Source of the DNA: an uncultured Oscillospiraceae bacterium
GTDB taxonomy: Bacteria; Bacillota; Clostridia; Oscillospirales; Ruminococcaceae
DNA length: 64,000 nucleotides
Reading direction: 5' to 3'
Assembly (NCBI GenBank): GCA_900542145.1
Contig: UQMF01000011.1
Span: 1 to 64,000 of the forward strand
Made by a program: the position numbers and the translations under genes. The notes under the pieces are model-generated. The model saw nothing but the letters and a program-made list of their open reading frames with translations, was not told the DNA's origin and searched no databases. Shown here piece after piece: positions 42,682 to 51,559 of the stretch. Position 1 is the stretch's first letter. Every line of letters begins with the position of its first letter.

Positions 42682-43566
42682 ATGAATTTAGACCATCTGA
42701 GATATTTTGTGAAGCTTGCCGAGGTGCGGCACTACACCCGGGCGGCGGAACAGCTGTGCATTTCTCAGCCCAGCCTCAGCCACGCGATAAATCAGCTGGA
42801 ATCCGAGCTGGGCGTGCCGCTGTTCGAGCGCTCCGGCAGGAATACCACGCTAACGCGGTTCGGGGAGGAATTCCTGGAGTGCGCGCAGCGCTCGCTGGAC
42901 ACGCTGGACGTGGGTATTGAATCCCTCCAGCGCACCGCGCGCGGCGAGGGCATTGTCCGGCTGGGATTCCTGAGAACGCTGGGCGTGGATTTCATTCCGC
43001 GGCTGACCGCGGATTTCCTGGCGGCGGACCCGGGGAGCGGCGTGCAGTTCAGCTTCCACTCCGACCTTTCGTCGGGGCTGATCGAGGGGCTTATGCAGCG
43101 GAAGTTCGACTTGGTGTTCTGCTCTGAGCCGGACCCGGCGCTGGGGCTGACTGCACTCCCGGTAACTTCCCAGGAGCTGGTGATGATCGTCCCCAGGGGG
43201 CACGCGCTTTCCGGGCGGAAGAGCGTGGATCTCGCGGATACGCTGGAATACCCGGCGGTGTGCTTCGCGGAGGGCTCCGGTCTGCGCAGGGTCGTGGACA
43301 GAATGTACGGCATTGTAGGGGGGACTCCGGCTTCCGTCATTGAAACGGAGGAGGACGAGGTCATCGCCGGGCTGGTCGCCAAGGGCTTCGGTATAGCTGT
43401 AGTCCCGGAGATGGACATGCTGCGCAAGCTGGATATTGACGTGCTGAAGATATCCTCGCCGCCTTACCGCCGGGATTTCTTCATGGTGCAGGACGAGAGT
43501 GTATTCCTGCCGCCGGCGGCGCAGAGATTCCGCAGCTTCGTACTCGGACGGGCTTCGGCAAGATAA
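42682..43566 (+). CDS. LysR-family transcriptional regulator
   Basis: The 294-residue protein has a standard LysR N-terminus (MNLDHLRYFVKLAEVRHYTR, QPSLSHAINQLESELGVPLF) and an effector-binding domain (VRLGFLRTLGVDFIPRL). GTGGAGGGA lies upstream of ATG 42682, and TATAAT (42651-42656) is a probable -10 box. Divergent placement suggests control of the YczE-like gene. A structured repeat begins 8 bases after its stop. Confidence 0.9.
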   Translation: MNLDHLRYFVKLAEVRHYTRAAEQLCISQPSLSHAINQLESELGVPLFERSGRNTTLTRFGEEFLECAQRSLDTLDVGIESLQRTARGEGIVRLGFLRTLGVDFIPRLTADFLAADPGSGVQFSFHSDLSSGLIEGLMQRKFDLVFCSEPDPALGLTALPVTSQELVMIVPRGHALSGRKSVDLADTLEYPAVCFAEGSGLRRVVDRMYGIVGGTPASVIETEEDEVIAGLVAKGFGIAVVPEMDMLRKLDIDVLKISSPPYRRDFFMVQDESVFLPPAAQRFRSFVLGRASAR

Positions 43567-43573
43567 TGATAAG

Positions 43574-43807
43574 GGCAGCAGAATTTTCTGCTGCCTCAGA
43601 CCGTCGAAAAAGTCCCGTTGGGACTTTTCCGCCGAAGCATCCGCCCGGCGCGTACGGTTTGTCGGCTATGCCGACAAACCTCACACTTGTGCGGATAGAA
43701 GTGTTTTTTGCCTCGGCGGAGCTGAGGCAAAAAACGGATTTCAAAAGCTCGCTTCGCGAGCAAATTCGATTTTTCGACAAGCTGGGGCAGCAGAATTTTC
43801 TGCTGCC
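43574..43807 (+). repeat. structured insertion element A inside a duplicated terminator hairpin
   Basis: A 22-bp perfect palindrome (GGCAGCAGAA plus TT plus its partner) occurs at 43574-43595 and identically at 43786-43807, where T6 follows. The 190-bp core between has near-terminal inverted repeats (GTCGAAAAA near the left end and TTTTTCGAC near the right) and four internal hairpins: GTCCC/GGGAC, TTTGTCGGC/GCCGACAAA, GCCTC/GAGGC and GCTCGC/GCGAGC. Shared, conserved stretches link it to the element at 45339. It is non-coding. Confidence 0.75.
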
Positions 43808-43840
43808 TTTTTTCTTGAGAAATGATTTTACAATAAACTA

Positions 43841-43869
43841 TTGATTTTCTGGGGCAAAAGTGGTATAAT
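43841..43869 (+). promoter_or_regulatory. promoter of the PP2C gene
   Basis: TTGATT (43841-43846), 17 bases, TATAAT (43864-43869). Confidence 0.75.
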
Positions 43870-43915
43870 CAGACTATAAATTGGTTCGGTATGGTTTTAT
43901 CGGGAAAGTGGTTAT

Positions 43916-44692
43916 ATGAAGTATCTTATATCGTATGGGTGCGTGAGCAGTCCTGGCAAGCTGCGCAGCGTGAATCAGGACAATTTCATCTGCGGCGGCA
44001 GGTTCATGGAGTCCGGAAGCGCCGGGGCGCAATTCCGGGGAAGCGTGGATTCCCGGGAGCGGCCGCTGTTCGGGGTTTTCGACGGGCTGGGCGGAGAGGA
44101 ATGCGGCGAGATCGCTGCGCTCATCGCGGCAGAGTGCGCGGCTGGACTACAGATCAGCAGGAATCCGGCAGGGGACCTGGCGGCGTTCTGTCAGGTGGCT
44201 AACCGGGAAATATGCGGATACGCCGAGAAGAACGGCGTGTTCTCGATGGGCACAACGGCGGCAATGCTGTCGTTCACAGAAGCTGGGATCACGCTGTGCA
44301 ACATCGGGGACAGCCGGGTGTTCCGGTATTCCGGAGGGGACCTACGGCAGATCTCCAGGGATCATATCGCCGGGGCGCCGTACGGGAGGAAGCCTCCGCT
44401 GTCCCAGAATCTCGGGATCCCAGCTGACGAGCTGATCCTGGAGCCGTATCTTGCAATGGGTTCCTACAGGCGTGGCGATGTGTACCTCATCTGCTCCGAC
44501 GGACTGACGGATATGGTATCCGAGGAATCCATCGCAGGAGTGCTGGGCTCGGTTTCGGCGGAGGAGGCCGCAGAAGTGCTGGCGCAGATGGCGCTCGACA
44601 ACGGCGGCAGGGATAATGTCACTGTGATAGTGTGCGGTGTAGGGAAGGCTCCCGGTGTGATTGCACGAATGATGTCTGCCGGAAAGACGTAA
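43916..44692 (+). CDS. PP2C-family serine/threonine phosphatase
   Basis: The 258-residue protein has PP2C metal-binding motifs: SVNQDNF, FGVFDGLGGEECGEIA, GTTAAMLSF, CNIGDSRVFRY, YLICSDGLTDMV and GGRDNVTVIV. It dephosphorylates Ser/Thr phosphoproteins, usually opposing a Hanks-type kinase, but none is adjacent. It has no membrane segment. The ribosome site upstream of ATG 43916 is weak. Confidence 0.9.
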   Translation: MKYLISYGCVSSPGKLRSVNQDNFICGGRFMESGSAGAQFRGSVDSRERPLFGVFDGLGGEECGEIAALIAAECAAGLQISRNPAGDLAAFCQVANREICGYAEKNGVFSMGTTAAMLSFTEAGITLCNIGDSRVFRYSGGDLRQISRDHIAGAPYGRKPPLSQNLGIPADELILEPYLAMGSYRRGDVYLICSDGLTDMVSEESIAGVLGSVSAEEAAEVLAQMALDNGGRDNVTVIVCGVGKAPGVIARMMSAGKT

Positions 44693-44766
44693 CATAAGAC
44701 AGAGAGCGAGGCGTACTGTGGAGTTTTCGCGCTCTTTCTTATTGATTAATCTGACATGAAAAGGTA

Positions 44767-44795
44767 TTGATTTTTGCCGGATAATATGATAGAAT
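44767..44795 (+). promoter_or_regulatory. promoter of the SLOG-family gene
   Basis: TTGATT (44767-44772), 17 bases, TAGAAT (44790-44795). Confidence 0.7.
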
Positions 44796-44828
44796 AAATA
44801 CAACGTTCTTTCATAGAAAGGTGATCGT

Positions 44829-45317
44829 ATGTACAGAGTATCGTTCACGGGTTACCGGCCGCAGAAGCTTCCCTTTTTCAGCGAGGAGGATCCCATGTGT
44901 GTGGATCTTAAAAACAGAATATACCGACAGGTGGAGAAGCTGTACGAGCACGGTGCTGACGACTTTTACACCGGAATGGCGCTTGGCGTTGACATGTGGT
45001 GCGCGGAGGCAGTACTCCGCCTGCGTGAGATTCATCCGGAGGTCAGGCTTAACGCGGTGATACCCTGCCGGGGGCAGGAGAGCAGGTGGAGCGCCCGGGA
45101 GCAGCAGCGCTATCAGAAGATACTTGCGCAGTGCAGCAAGGTTATGTGCCTTTCCGACAGCTACACGAAGGAATGCATGATGAAGCGAAACAGGGCGCTG
45201 GTGGAGCTTTGCGACCTGCTGGTGGCTGTATTCGACGGAAAGCCCGGAGGAACTAAGTTCACCGTGGACTACGCGGCAAAGCTGGGAAGAAAAACGATCG
45301 TCATTCCGCCGATGTGA
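44829..45317 (+). CDS. SLOG-family (DUF1273/YpsA-like) protein
   Basis: The 162-residue protein has the Rossmann-like pattern of the SLOG superfamily: VSFTGYRPQKLPFF at the start, FYTGMALGVDMWCAEAVL, and LLVAVFDGKPGGTKFTVDYA near the end. SLOG proteins are thought to bind nucleotides or nucleotide derivatives, and YpsA-type members affect division in Bacillus. AAAGGTGA precedes ATG 44829. It is a single-gene unit, followed by structured element B. Confidence 0.75.
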   Translation: MYRVSFTGYRPQKLPFFSEEDPMCVDLKNRIYRQVEKLYEHGADDFYTGMALGVDMWCAEAVLRLREIHPEVRLNAVIPCRGQESRWSAREQQRYQKILAQCSKVMCLSDSYTKECMMKRNRALVELCDLLVAVFDGKPGGTKFTVDYAAKLGRKTIVIPPM

Positions 45318-45338
45318 GCGGCGCTATAATAAAACAAA

Positions 45339-45629
45339 AGGTGGATCCCTGAGGGAATCCACCTGAGACCGTCGAAAAATCCCCTAAAGGGGCTTTTCCG
45401 CCGAACAAACCACTGGCTTGGCTTTGCCAAGCCTTACGCATTTTATCTTCGATAAAATGCACGCTGCGCGCGTAAGGAATAAGGCGAAGCCGTTTCCAAT
45501 ACACTTGTGCGGTTAGAAGTGTTTTTCTCCCCGGGAAACCCGTGGAGAAAAATGTATTTTAAAAGCCTGCTTCGCAGGCAAATTTCACTTTTTCTACAAA
45601 CTGAGGTGGATTCCTGAGGGAATCCACCT
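45339..45629 (+). repeat. structured insertion element B inside a duplicated terminator hairpin
   Basis: A 26-bp imperfect palindrome occurs at 45339-45364 and, with one change, at 45604-45629, where T4 follows. The 239-bp core shares with element A the blocks AGACCGTCGAAAAA, CTTTTCCGCCGAA, ACACTTGTGCGG and TAGAAGTGTTTTT, but has different stem sequences that still pair: TCCCC/GGGG, CTCC/GGAG and GCCTGC/GCAGGC. It carries extra hairpins (GGCTTGGC/GCCAAGCC and GCATTTTATC/GATAAAATGC). It is non-coding and lies between the SLOG gene and the convergent trkH. Confidence 0.75.
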
Positions 45630-45639
45630 TTTGCTATGT

Positions 45640-47073
45640 TTATCTTTTCCATGTGGCAGGGGTGAACAGCAGCAGCATGGGGAAAAGCTCCAGTCTGCCG
45701 GCTATCATGTCGAATATCAGCACTATCTTCGACTGGTTGGAGAAGAAACTGAAGTTTGATATGGGACCTACCAGTTCAAGTCCGGGTCCTACATTATTTA
45801 TCGTTGCGGAAACCGCGGTGAAGGACGTTATCAGGTCGTGATTGTCAAAGGATATCAATATCAGTGATATTATAAATATCATCATGTACGCCACCATGAA
45901 CACATTCACGGAACGCACCGTTTCATGGTCAATGGTGTGGGAATCCATCTTGATCTTCTTGACCTGGTGCGGCTGTATCATAGTCTGAAGCTCCTTTGCC
46001 ATGCCCTTGAACAGGATTATCACACGGGATATCTTGATTCCGCCGCAGGTGCTGCCGGCGCAGGCTCCGATGAACATGAGTATCACGAGGATCGTCCGGG
46101 AAAGCTCCGGCCACAGGTTGAAATCCACTGTGGAGAATCCCGTCGTGGACATTATCGAAGCCACGGTGAACGCGGAATGCCGCAGCGCTTCTCCCGTGCC
46201 GCTGAACTGTCCGGCAATGTTGAAGGTTATCAGCAGGGTCGCGGCTGTGTAGATTATAAAGAACGTTCTCATCTCAAGGTTGAATGCGTCTTTTATCTTC
46301 CTCGTCAGAAGCAGGAAGTAGCAGTTGAAATTCACCGAAAACAGCAGCATGAATACTGTTATCACTATCTGGATATACGGCGAGAAGCTTCCCATGCTGG
46401 AGTTGTAGAATCCGAAGCCGCCGGTGCCGCCGGTGGCGAAGCTTGTGTTCAGTGCCTCATATACTGTCATTCCGCCGAAGAGCAGCATAACAAATTCGAT
46501 CGTGGTGAGCACAAGATAGATGGAATACAGCAGCATTGCCGTAGTCTTGACGCGCGGCACCAGCTTGCTGACGGACGGCCCCGGGCTTTCCGCCTTCATA
46601 ATGTGCATGTTCTGGCCGCCGGAGAGGGGGATAAATGCCATGATGAACACCAGCACGCCCATTCCGCCTACCCAGTGGGTGAAGCTCCTCCACATGCGCG
46701 AGGCGTGGGAGATGGCTTCCACATCGGACAGGATACTTGCGCCGGTGGTGGTGAATCCCGACACGGACTCAAAGAGCGCGTCGATGAAGTTCGGGATCTC
46801 CCCGGAAAGATAGAACGGCAGCGCGCCGAACGCACTCAGTACTATCCAGCTGAGGGATACTATCACGCAGCCCTCGCGTGCGTACAGCTGACGCTTTTCC
46901 GGTTTTTTCAGTATCAGCAGGCTTCCTATCAGCAGGCACACGCTGGCGGACAGCAGGTAAGTCCACAGGGCGGATTCACCGAATGCCAGCGCCGTTATCG
47001 AGGGCACTGCAAGGAACATTCCCTCAAACAGCAGTATCCAGCCGAGAATATATGTTATCATTCTGTAGTTCAT
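45640..47073 (-). CDS. trkH: Trk-type potassium transporter, membrane subunit TrkH
   Basis: The 477-residue membrane protein has the four pore-loop repeats of the Trk/Ktr family with filter-type motifs (SGFTTTGASIL, TSFATGGTGGFGFY, ASIMSTTGFSTVDF, ATINNVGPGLELVG) and IGACAGSTCGGIKISR. It imports K+, gated by the adjacent TrkA. It starts 12 bases after trkA ends, in the same operon. Confidence 0.95.
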   Translation of the reverse strand: MNYRMITYILGWILLFEGMFLAVPSITALAFGESALWTYLLSASVCLLIGSLLILKKPEKRQLYAREGCVIVSLSWIVLSAFGALPFYLSGEIPNFIDALFESVSGFTTTGASILSDVEAISHASRMWRSFTHWVGGMGVLVFIMAFIPLSGGQNMHIMKAESPGPSVSKLVPRVKTTAMLLYSIYLVLTTIEFVMLLFGGMTVYEALNTSFATGGTGGFGFYNSSMGSFSPYIQIVITVFMLLFSVNFNCYFLLLTRKIKDAFNLEMRTFFIIYTAATLLITFNIAGQFSGTGEALRHSAFTVASIMSTTGFSTVDFNLWPELSRTILVILMFIGACAGSTCGGIKISRVIILFKGMAKELQTMIQPHQVKKIKMDSHTIDHETVRSVNVFMVAYMMIFIISLILISFDNHDLITSFTAVSATINNVGPGLELVGPISNFSFFSNQSKIVLIFDMIAGRLELFPMLLLFTPATWKR

Positions 47074-47085
47074 GACCGGCTCCTG

Positions 47086-48441
47086 TTACTTGAGAATATC
47101 GGTGATATCGTGCAACGCAAGGCGGCTGGATACGATTATCACGGCGTCGCCTATCTGCAGGCTGTCATGACCGCGCGGTATGAGCACTTTCTTGTCCCGG
47201 AGTATCGCTGCCACAAGCACGTTGGGTTTGAGCGCAAGTTCCATCAGCGGAACATCGACTACCGGGGACTGCTCCTTTATGATGAACTCTGCGGCTTCGA
47301 CCTTGCCCTTGATTATGTTGTAGAGGGTTTCCATGTTGCTGCCGATGGAGCTCCTCATTGCGCGGACATAACGCACGATATTGTCAGAGGTTATGTTCTT
47401 GGGATAGATTATCGTATCGAGATCAAGATGGTTTATTACGCCGCCGAAGTCGATACGGTTTATTTTTGTCACAAGCTTGCAGTTCCCGGCGCTCTTCGCG
47501 AAAAGGGAGAGCAGTATGTTCTCCTCGTCCAGGTTCGTCAGCGCTACGAACGCGCCGGTATTTTCCAGGCCGGCTTCCAGTAGTATATTCTGGTCGCTGG
47601 CGTCGCCGTTGATTATTGTCACATCGTTCAGCAGTTCGCAGAGTTCCTCGCAGCGTCTGGGATCCTTTTCGATAAGCTTCACCGACATTCCGGAACGGGT
47701 CAGCTGTTCGCAGAGGTAGTGCCCGATCTCGCCGCCGCCGACTATCATGACGTCCTTGACGGAGTTTGTCTTGTACTTGATACGCTTGAAGAAATCCGCC
47801 GCCTTGCGCGTGGCGGCAACTATGGAGATAACGTCCTTCTCCTCAAACACGAAATCGCCCTTCGGAATATGGACCTCGTCGCCGCGCTCCACGGTGCACA
47901 CCAGCACATCGCAGTGAAGCTTGGTGGCTATCTCCTTGGCGGCGCAGCCCACAAGAGGGCTTCCCTCCGGCAAGCGGAATTTAAGCAGTTCCACCCTGCC
48001 TCTGCCGAAGCTGTCTATCTTTATCGCAGACGGGAAGCGCAATACGCGCGCTATCTCGTTCGCCGCTGCCTGTTCGGGGTTTATTACCATGGCGAGACCT
48101 AATTCGTCCTTCAGGAACGGGGCTTCGGTGTAATACTGCGGACTTCTCACCCGGGCAATCGTCTGGCAGTTACCTGCTTTCTTCGCGATAAGACAGCACA
48201 GCAGATTCAGTTCGTCGGAGCCGGTCACCGCTATCAGCAGGTCTGCCTTGCTTATCCCGGCTTCCTGCTGGACAAGGTGTGTCGCGCCATTCCCGACTAC
48301 GCCCATAACATCAAACTGGCTGGATATTTCATTGACCTTCTTTGCCACCAGGTCAATCACCGTTATATTATTTCCTTCTTCATTGAGCTGCTCCGCAAGC
48401 GCTTGTCCGACCTTGCCGCAGCCGACTATGATTATATTCAC
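47086..48441 (-). CDS. trkA: Trk-type potassium transporter, regulatory subunit TrkA
   Basis: The 451-residue protein has two RCK-N domains, each with a nucleotide-binding G-x-G-x-x-G (IIIVGCGKVGQALAEQL at the start; VMIVGGGEIGHYLCEQL near residue 228), and two RCK-C domains (LVGCAAKEIA, VDVPLMELAL). It forms the cytoplasmic gating ring for TrkH, binding NAD(H) or adenine nucleotides. It is first in the trkA-trkH operon and has a consensus promoter. Confidence 0.95.
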   Translation of the reverse strand: MNIIIVGCGKVGQALAEQLNEEGNNITVIDLVAKKVNEISSQFDVMGVVGNGATHLVQQEAGISKADLLIAVTGSDELNLLCCLIAKKAGNCQTIARVRSPQYYTEAPFLKDELGLAMVINPEQAAANEIARVLRFPSAIKIDSFGRGRVELLKFRLPEGSPLVGCAAKEIATKLHCDVLVCTVERGDEVHIPKGDFVFEEKDVISIVAATRKAADFFKRIKYKTNSVKDVMIVGGGEIGHYLCEQLTRSGMSVKLIEKDPRRCEELCELLNDVTIINGDASDQNILLEAGLENTGAFVALTNLDEENILLSLFAKSAGNCKLVTKINRIDFGGVINHLDLDTIIYPKNITSDNIVRYVRAMRSSIGSNMETLYNIIKGKVEAAEFIIKEQSPVVDVPLMELALKPNVLVAAILRDKKVLIPRGHDSLQIGDAVIIVSSRLALHDITDILK

Positions 48442-48498
48442 AGAATACTCCTTTTTTACGGAACTTTCCGATCAGTCTTTTCTTTATTTACAATATAT

Positions 48499-48527
48499 AC
48501 TATACACCTTTTTTTCACAATTGTCAA
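48499..48527 (-). promoter_or_regulatory. trkA-trkH promoter
   Basis: Minus strand TTGACA (48527-48522), 17 bases, TATAGT (48504-48499). Confidence 0.8.
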
Positions 48528-48545
48528 TCCCGGGCGTTTTCACTC

Positions 48546-48564
48546 TTGCAGTAAATTGCAGTAA
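48546..48564 (+). promoter_or_regulatory. two TTGCAGTAA repeats one helical turn apart
   Basis: TTGCAGTAA at 48546-48554 and 48556-48564, spaced 10 bases, lie about 100 bases before the portal gene. They resemble the phased TTGCA repeats at 10774-10848. A downstream CGGAAG/CTTCCG hairpin lies in the leader. No clear vegetative promoter is visible, so an activator may be needed. Confidence 0.45.
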
Positions 48565-48648
48565 TTCAGGGGGTATTATTTAGGTGCGGAAGGGAAACGG
48601 GTAATAATCCGGGAACTTCCGACAGAATCTGATAAGGAGGAATGTGAA

Positions 48649-50013
48649 TTGGGCGTTAAGGACTGGCTGCTACGGACTGGCAGCCGGAATCCCGGGGTGA
48701 GCCTTACCGGGTACTACGCTGATATCCAGAGATGGGAGGACATCTACAACGGCGGCGGTGACTGGAGATACACCCGTAAGGGCGGAATCCAGGGCGGCAC
48801 CCGTAAGCTGGCTTCCCTTGGAGCGGCAAAGGCGCTGTGCGGCGAGCTTTCCAGGCTGTGCTTCACCGAGGGCACCACGATGTGCTATTCCGATGATGAC
48901 ACCAGAAAGTTCGTAGAGCGTGTGCTGAGAGAAAGCCGCTTCACGGAGCGCTTCCCGGGATTCCTGGAGAGGGCGTTCGCGCTGGGCGGCGGAGTAATCC
49001 GCGTCTACTACGATGGCAATGTGAGAGTTGACTTTGTGACTGCGGACTGCTTCGTACCTACTGCGTGGAATTCCCGTGAGATCACCGGCGGCGCTTTCGC
49101 TTCCAGGATCATGTCCGGGGGCAGGGGCTACGTCCTGGCGGAAACCCAGGAGGTGGACGGGGACGGCGTTGTGATCGAGAACCGACTTTTCCGTGAGGAC
49201 GGCGCCAGGGCGGATATCCAGGCAGTTATCCCGGGACTGGAGGAGCGCAGCCGCATCGACGGGCTGGATTCGCCGCTGTTCGTGTATTTCAGGGCTGGCA
49301 GCGCACGCCGCGCGGATTCCGCCGGGGACTGTCCGCTGCTGGGCACATCGGTTTTCGCCGGCGCCGAGGATACTCTCAGGAGTATCGACACGGTGTTCGA
49401 CAGCCTTTCCAGGGAATTCGTCCTGGGAAAGAAGCGCATTATCGTTCCGGCGTATGCAGTCCGGGGCGAATGGGACGGCGACGGGAACAGGAAGCAGTAC
49501 TTCGATGTGAACGACGAGGTGTTCCAGGCAATGTCCACGTCGGACGCGGAGGAACTCCGTATAACCGACAACACTGGTGAACTCCGCGTGACAGAGCATG
49601 TGCAGGCGCTCGGGGAACTTCTCGACCTGTTGTGCATGCAGGCAGGACTCTCCGAGGGGGCGCTTTCCTACAAGGACGGTACGATACGCACCGCCGCAGA
49701 GGTGGTCAGCAGGAACAGCCGTACTTACCGCACGCAGGCGTACTTCCGCAGACTAATTGCGGACGCGCTGGGGCGCATGACGGAGAACATCTGTCGACTG
49801 GGGAAACTCGCCGGGGAACTCCCGGACAACGCGTCTGAGTGTGCTTCCGTGGTATTCGCGGACGGCGCGGCGGAGGACGACGGAACAAGAACTGACCGTG
49901 CGGTGAAGCTTTACAGTGCCGGAATGATTTCGAGAGCCAGGGCGCTTTCGCAGATCTACGGCATTTCCCTCGAGGACGCACAGGCGATGGAAAGGACGGA
50001 TTTTGATGGATAA
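48649..50013 (+). CDS. phage-type portal protein (SPP1-like)
   Basis: The 454-residue protein resembles SPP1/A118-type portals: an N-terminal RWEDIYNGGGDWRY region, GKKRIIVPAYAVRGEW, and a long C-terminal helix (TAAEVVSRNSRTYRTQAYFR, AVKLYSAGMISRARALSQIYG). In phages it forms the dodecameric DNA gate of the head. The start is TTG 48649 with AAGGAGG 8 bases upstream. It heads the structural operon. No terminase gene precedes it, which is unusual. Confidence 0.8.
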   Translation: MGVKDWLLRTGSRNPGVSLTGYYADIQRWEDIYNGGGDWRYTRKGGIQGGTRKLASLGAAKALCGELSRLCFTEGTTMCYSDDDTRKFVERVLRESRFTERFPGFLERAFALGGGVIRVYYDGNVRVDFVTADCFVPTAWNSREITGGAFASRIMSGGRGYVLAETQEVDGDGVVIENRLFREDGARADIQAVIPGLEERSRIDGLDSPLFVYFRAGSARRADSAGDCPLLGTSVFAGAEDTLRSIDTVFDSLSREFVLGKKRIIVPAYAVRGEWDGDGNRKQYFDVNDEVFQAMSTSDAEELRITDNTGELRVTEHVQALGELLDLLCMQAGLSEGALSYKDGTIRTAAEVVSRNSRTYRTQAYFRRLIADALGRMTENICRLGKLAGELPDNASECASVVFADGAAEDDGTRTDRAVKLYSAGMISRARALSQIYGISLEDAQAMERTDFDG

Positions 50014-50365
50014 CGAAGAGATCGTTCAGCAGGGTATCCAGGAGGATATCCCCGAAATTGCTGAACCTGAGAACGTGGTGCAGGAGGAGCTCCTTGAACA
50101 GCTCCGCGGTGAGATCGTGCAGCTGAAGATAAAGCTGGCTCTGCTTGTGGGCGGAGCGGCTTCCGGTAAGCTTGACGAGGGCATCAAGTTCGCGGAGGGA
50201 ATACTCACGGCGGACGGCGTAACTCCTGAGGAGGCTGCGGCGGAGGTGCTGGAGGAATACCCCCACATCAAGCTTGAAAGGCGCTCTGTTCCCAGAATCT
50301 CCGCCGAGAGCGGCGGCAGGGGCGACGGATTCGCGGCGATCCGCGGAATCTTCGCCAGAAGATGA
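50006..50365 (+). CDS. scaffold-like small acidic coiled-coil protein
   Basis: The 119-residue protein is acidic and helical at the N-terminus (NEEIVQQGIQEDIPEI, EELLEQLRGEIVQLKIKLAL) with a basic C-terminal end (GFAAIRGIFARR). Position between portal and capsid, size and composition fit a capsid scaffold. ATG 50006 overlaps the portal gene by 8 bases; a TTG three bases earlier is the alternative. Confidence 0.6.
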   Translation: MDNEEIVQQGIQEDIPEIAEPENVVQEELLEQLRGEIVQLKIKLALLVGGAASGKLDEGIKFAEGILTADGVTPEEAAAEVLEEYPHIKLERRSVPRISAESGGRGDGFAAIRGIFARR

Positions 50366-50414
50366 TTCCGTGAGATCCGCGCCCGACGGAAGATAACGGT
50401 TCTGCCGCATTGGA

Positions 50415-50588
50415 ATGCCGGTCAGAGGCGGATCATGGGAGTCATCACGGGTCAAGGGTGGGCGGTGGGTTTACATATATCGCATGCCGTATTACGGCGG
50501 AAGGACTGCGCGGCTGGCGCTGCGGCACAAACAGCGGCTGTTTGCCGGAAAGATAAGGGGTGCGCAGCAGGCTGGTCCGACGCAGTGA
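50415..50588 (+). CDS. small basic protein between scaffold and capsid
   Basis: A 57-residue frame (MPVRGGSWESSRVKGGRWVY to AQQAGPTQ) is rich in Arg, Lys, Gly and Tyr and ends 21 bases before the capsid start. The composition suggests a nucleic-acid or capsid-binding peptide. There is no clear ribosome site at ATG 50415, so translation is uncertain. Confidence 0.35.
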   Translation: MPVRGGSWESSRVKGGRWVYIYRMPYYGGRTARLALRHKQRLFAGKIRGAQQAGPTQ

Positions 50589-50608
50589 ATTAAAGGAGGT
50601 AAATACAA

Positions 50609-51499
50609 ATGGCTAATACAATCGAATATGCAAAGGTATTTCAGAAGGAACTCGACAAGCAGGTGCTGGAGGGAGCGACCTCCGGCTGGATGGAGGATAA
50701 TGCCTCCCAGGTGATCTATAACGGCGGCAGCGAGATCAAGCTGCCCAAGATGTCGCTCCAGGGTCTTGGAAGCTACGACCGCGACGAGGGCTACACCGGA
50801 GGCGCAGTGACCTACGCGTACGAAACCTTCGCGCTGACCCAGGACAGAGGAAGACGCTTCCGCATTGACGCAATAGACGTGGACGAGAGCGGCTTCGGTC
50901 TTGCCGCGGCTAACGTTGCGGCGGAATTCCAGCGCACACAGGTCATTCCTGAGATCGACGCGTACCGCTACTCCAAGCTGGCTGCCGCTGCCGGTATCCG
51001 CAAGACCTATACCCCGGACAAGGCTACGGTCATGTCTACTCTGCTGGCGCAGCTGGGCGAAGTCCGCGATATCACCGGCGACGAGGGCGACGTCGTTATC
51101 ATTATGAGCCGCCCGGTTTACGATAAACTCATGCTCTCCGGCGAGATCTCCTACGCGGTCGAATCCTCCAGTTTCAAGCAGGGCGAGCTTGAATTCGGCG
51201 TCAAGGCAATCAGCGGCGTTCCGGTAATCCCCGTGCCCTCTGCCCGTATGAAGTCCGCGTATACTTTTAAGGCTGACGGCGATGGCGGTTTTGCTCCGAC
51301 GGAGGCGGCTAAGGATATTAATTGGATCATCTGCCCTAAGTCCGCACCGATTGCGGTATCCAAGACTGACAACGTGAAGATCATCACTCCCGAGGCGAAC
51401 CAGTTCGCTGACGCGTGGGATATAGACTACCGCAAGTATCACGACCTGTTCGTGCCGGATAACAAGAAGGCTGTTATCGCGGTTTCCCTGGGCGCGTGA
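50609..51499 (+). CDS. major capsid protein
   Basis: The 296-residue protein has the pattern of phage major capsid proteins: FQKELDKQVLEGATSGWMEDN, DRGRRFRIDAIDVDESG and FQRTQVIPEIDAYRYSKLAA. The C-terminal beta-rich part has DVVIIMSRPVYDKLML, FGVKAISGVPVIPVPSARM and INWIICPKSAPIA. A strong AAAGGAGG site precedes ATG 50609. The HK97 fold is inferred from similarity to capsids with this FxxE...RxxxID layout. The gene is intact and base composition matches the flanking chromosome. Confidence 0.8.
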   Translation: MANTIEYAKVFQKELDKQVLEGATSGWMEDNASQVIYNGGSEIKLPKMSLQGLGSYDRDEGYTGGAVTYAYETFALTQDRGRRFRIDAIDVDESGFGLAAANVAAEFQRTQVIPEIDAYRYSKLAAAAGIRKTYTPDKATVMSTLLAQLGEVRDITGDEGDVVIIMSRPVYDKLMLSGEISYAVESSSFKQGELEFGVKAISGVPVIPVPSARMKSAYTFKADGDGGFAPTEAAKDINWIICPKSAPIAVSKTDNVKIITPEANQFADAWDIDYRKYHDLFVPDNKKAVIAVSLGA

Positions 51500-51559
51500 T
51501 CGTAAGAAAACAGGCAGGGCGGCGGAACTCCGCCGCCCTTATTCTGAAAGGAGGATATC

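Noticed and set aside
45925..47583. 552-residue plus-strand frame opposite trkH and trkA
   Set aside because: It spans two genuine minus-strand genes and their junction, and its composition (Gln/His/Tyr-rich) is typical of an antisense frame.
45640..48441. c-di-AMP (ydaO-type) riboswitch before the trk operon
   Set aside because: The leader between the promoter at 48499-48527 and the trkA start is only about 50 bases, too short for that riboswitch.
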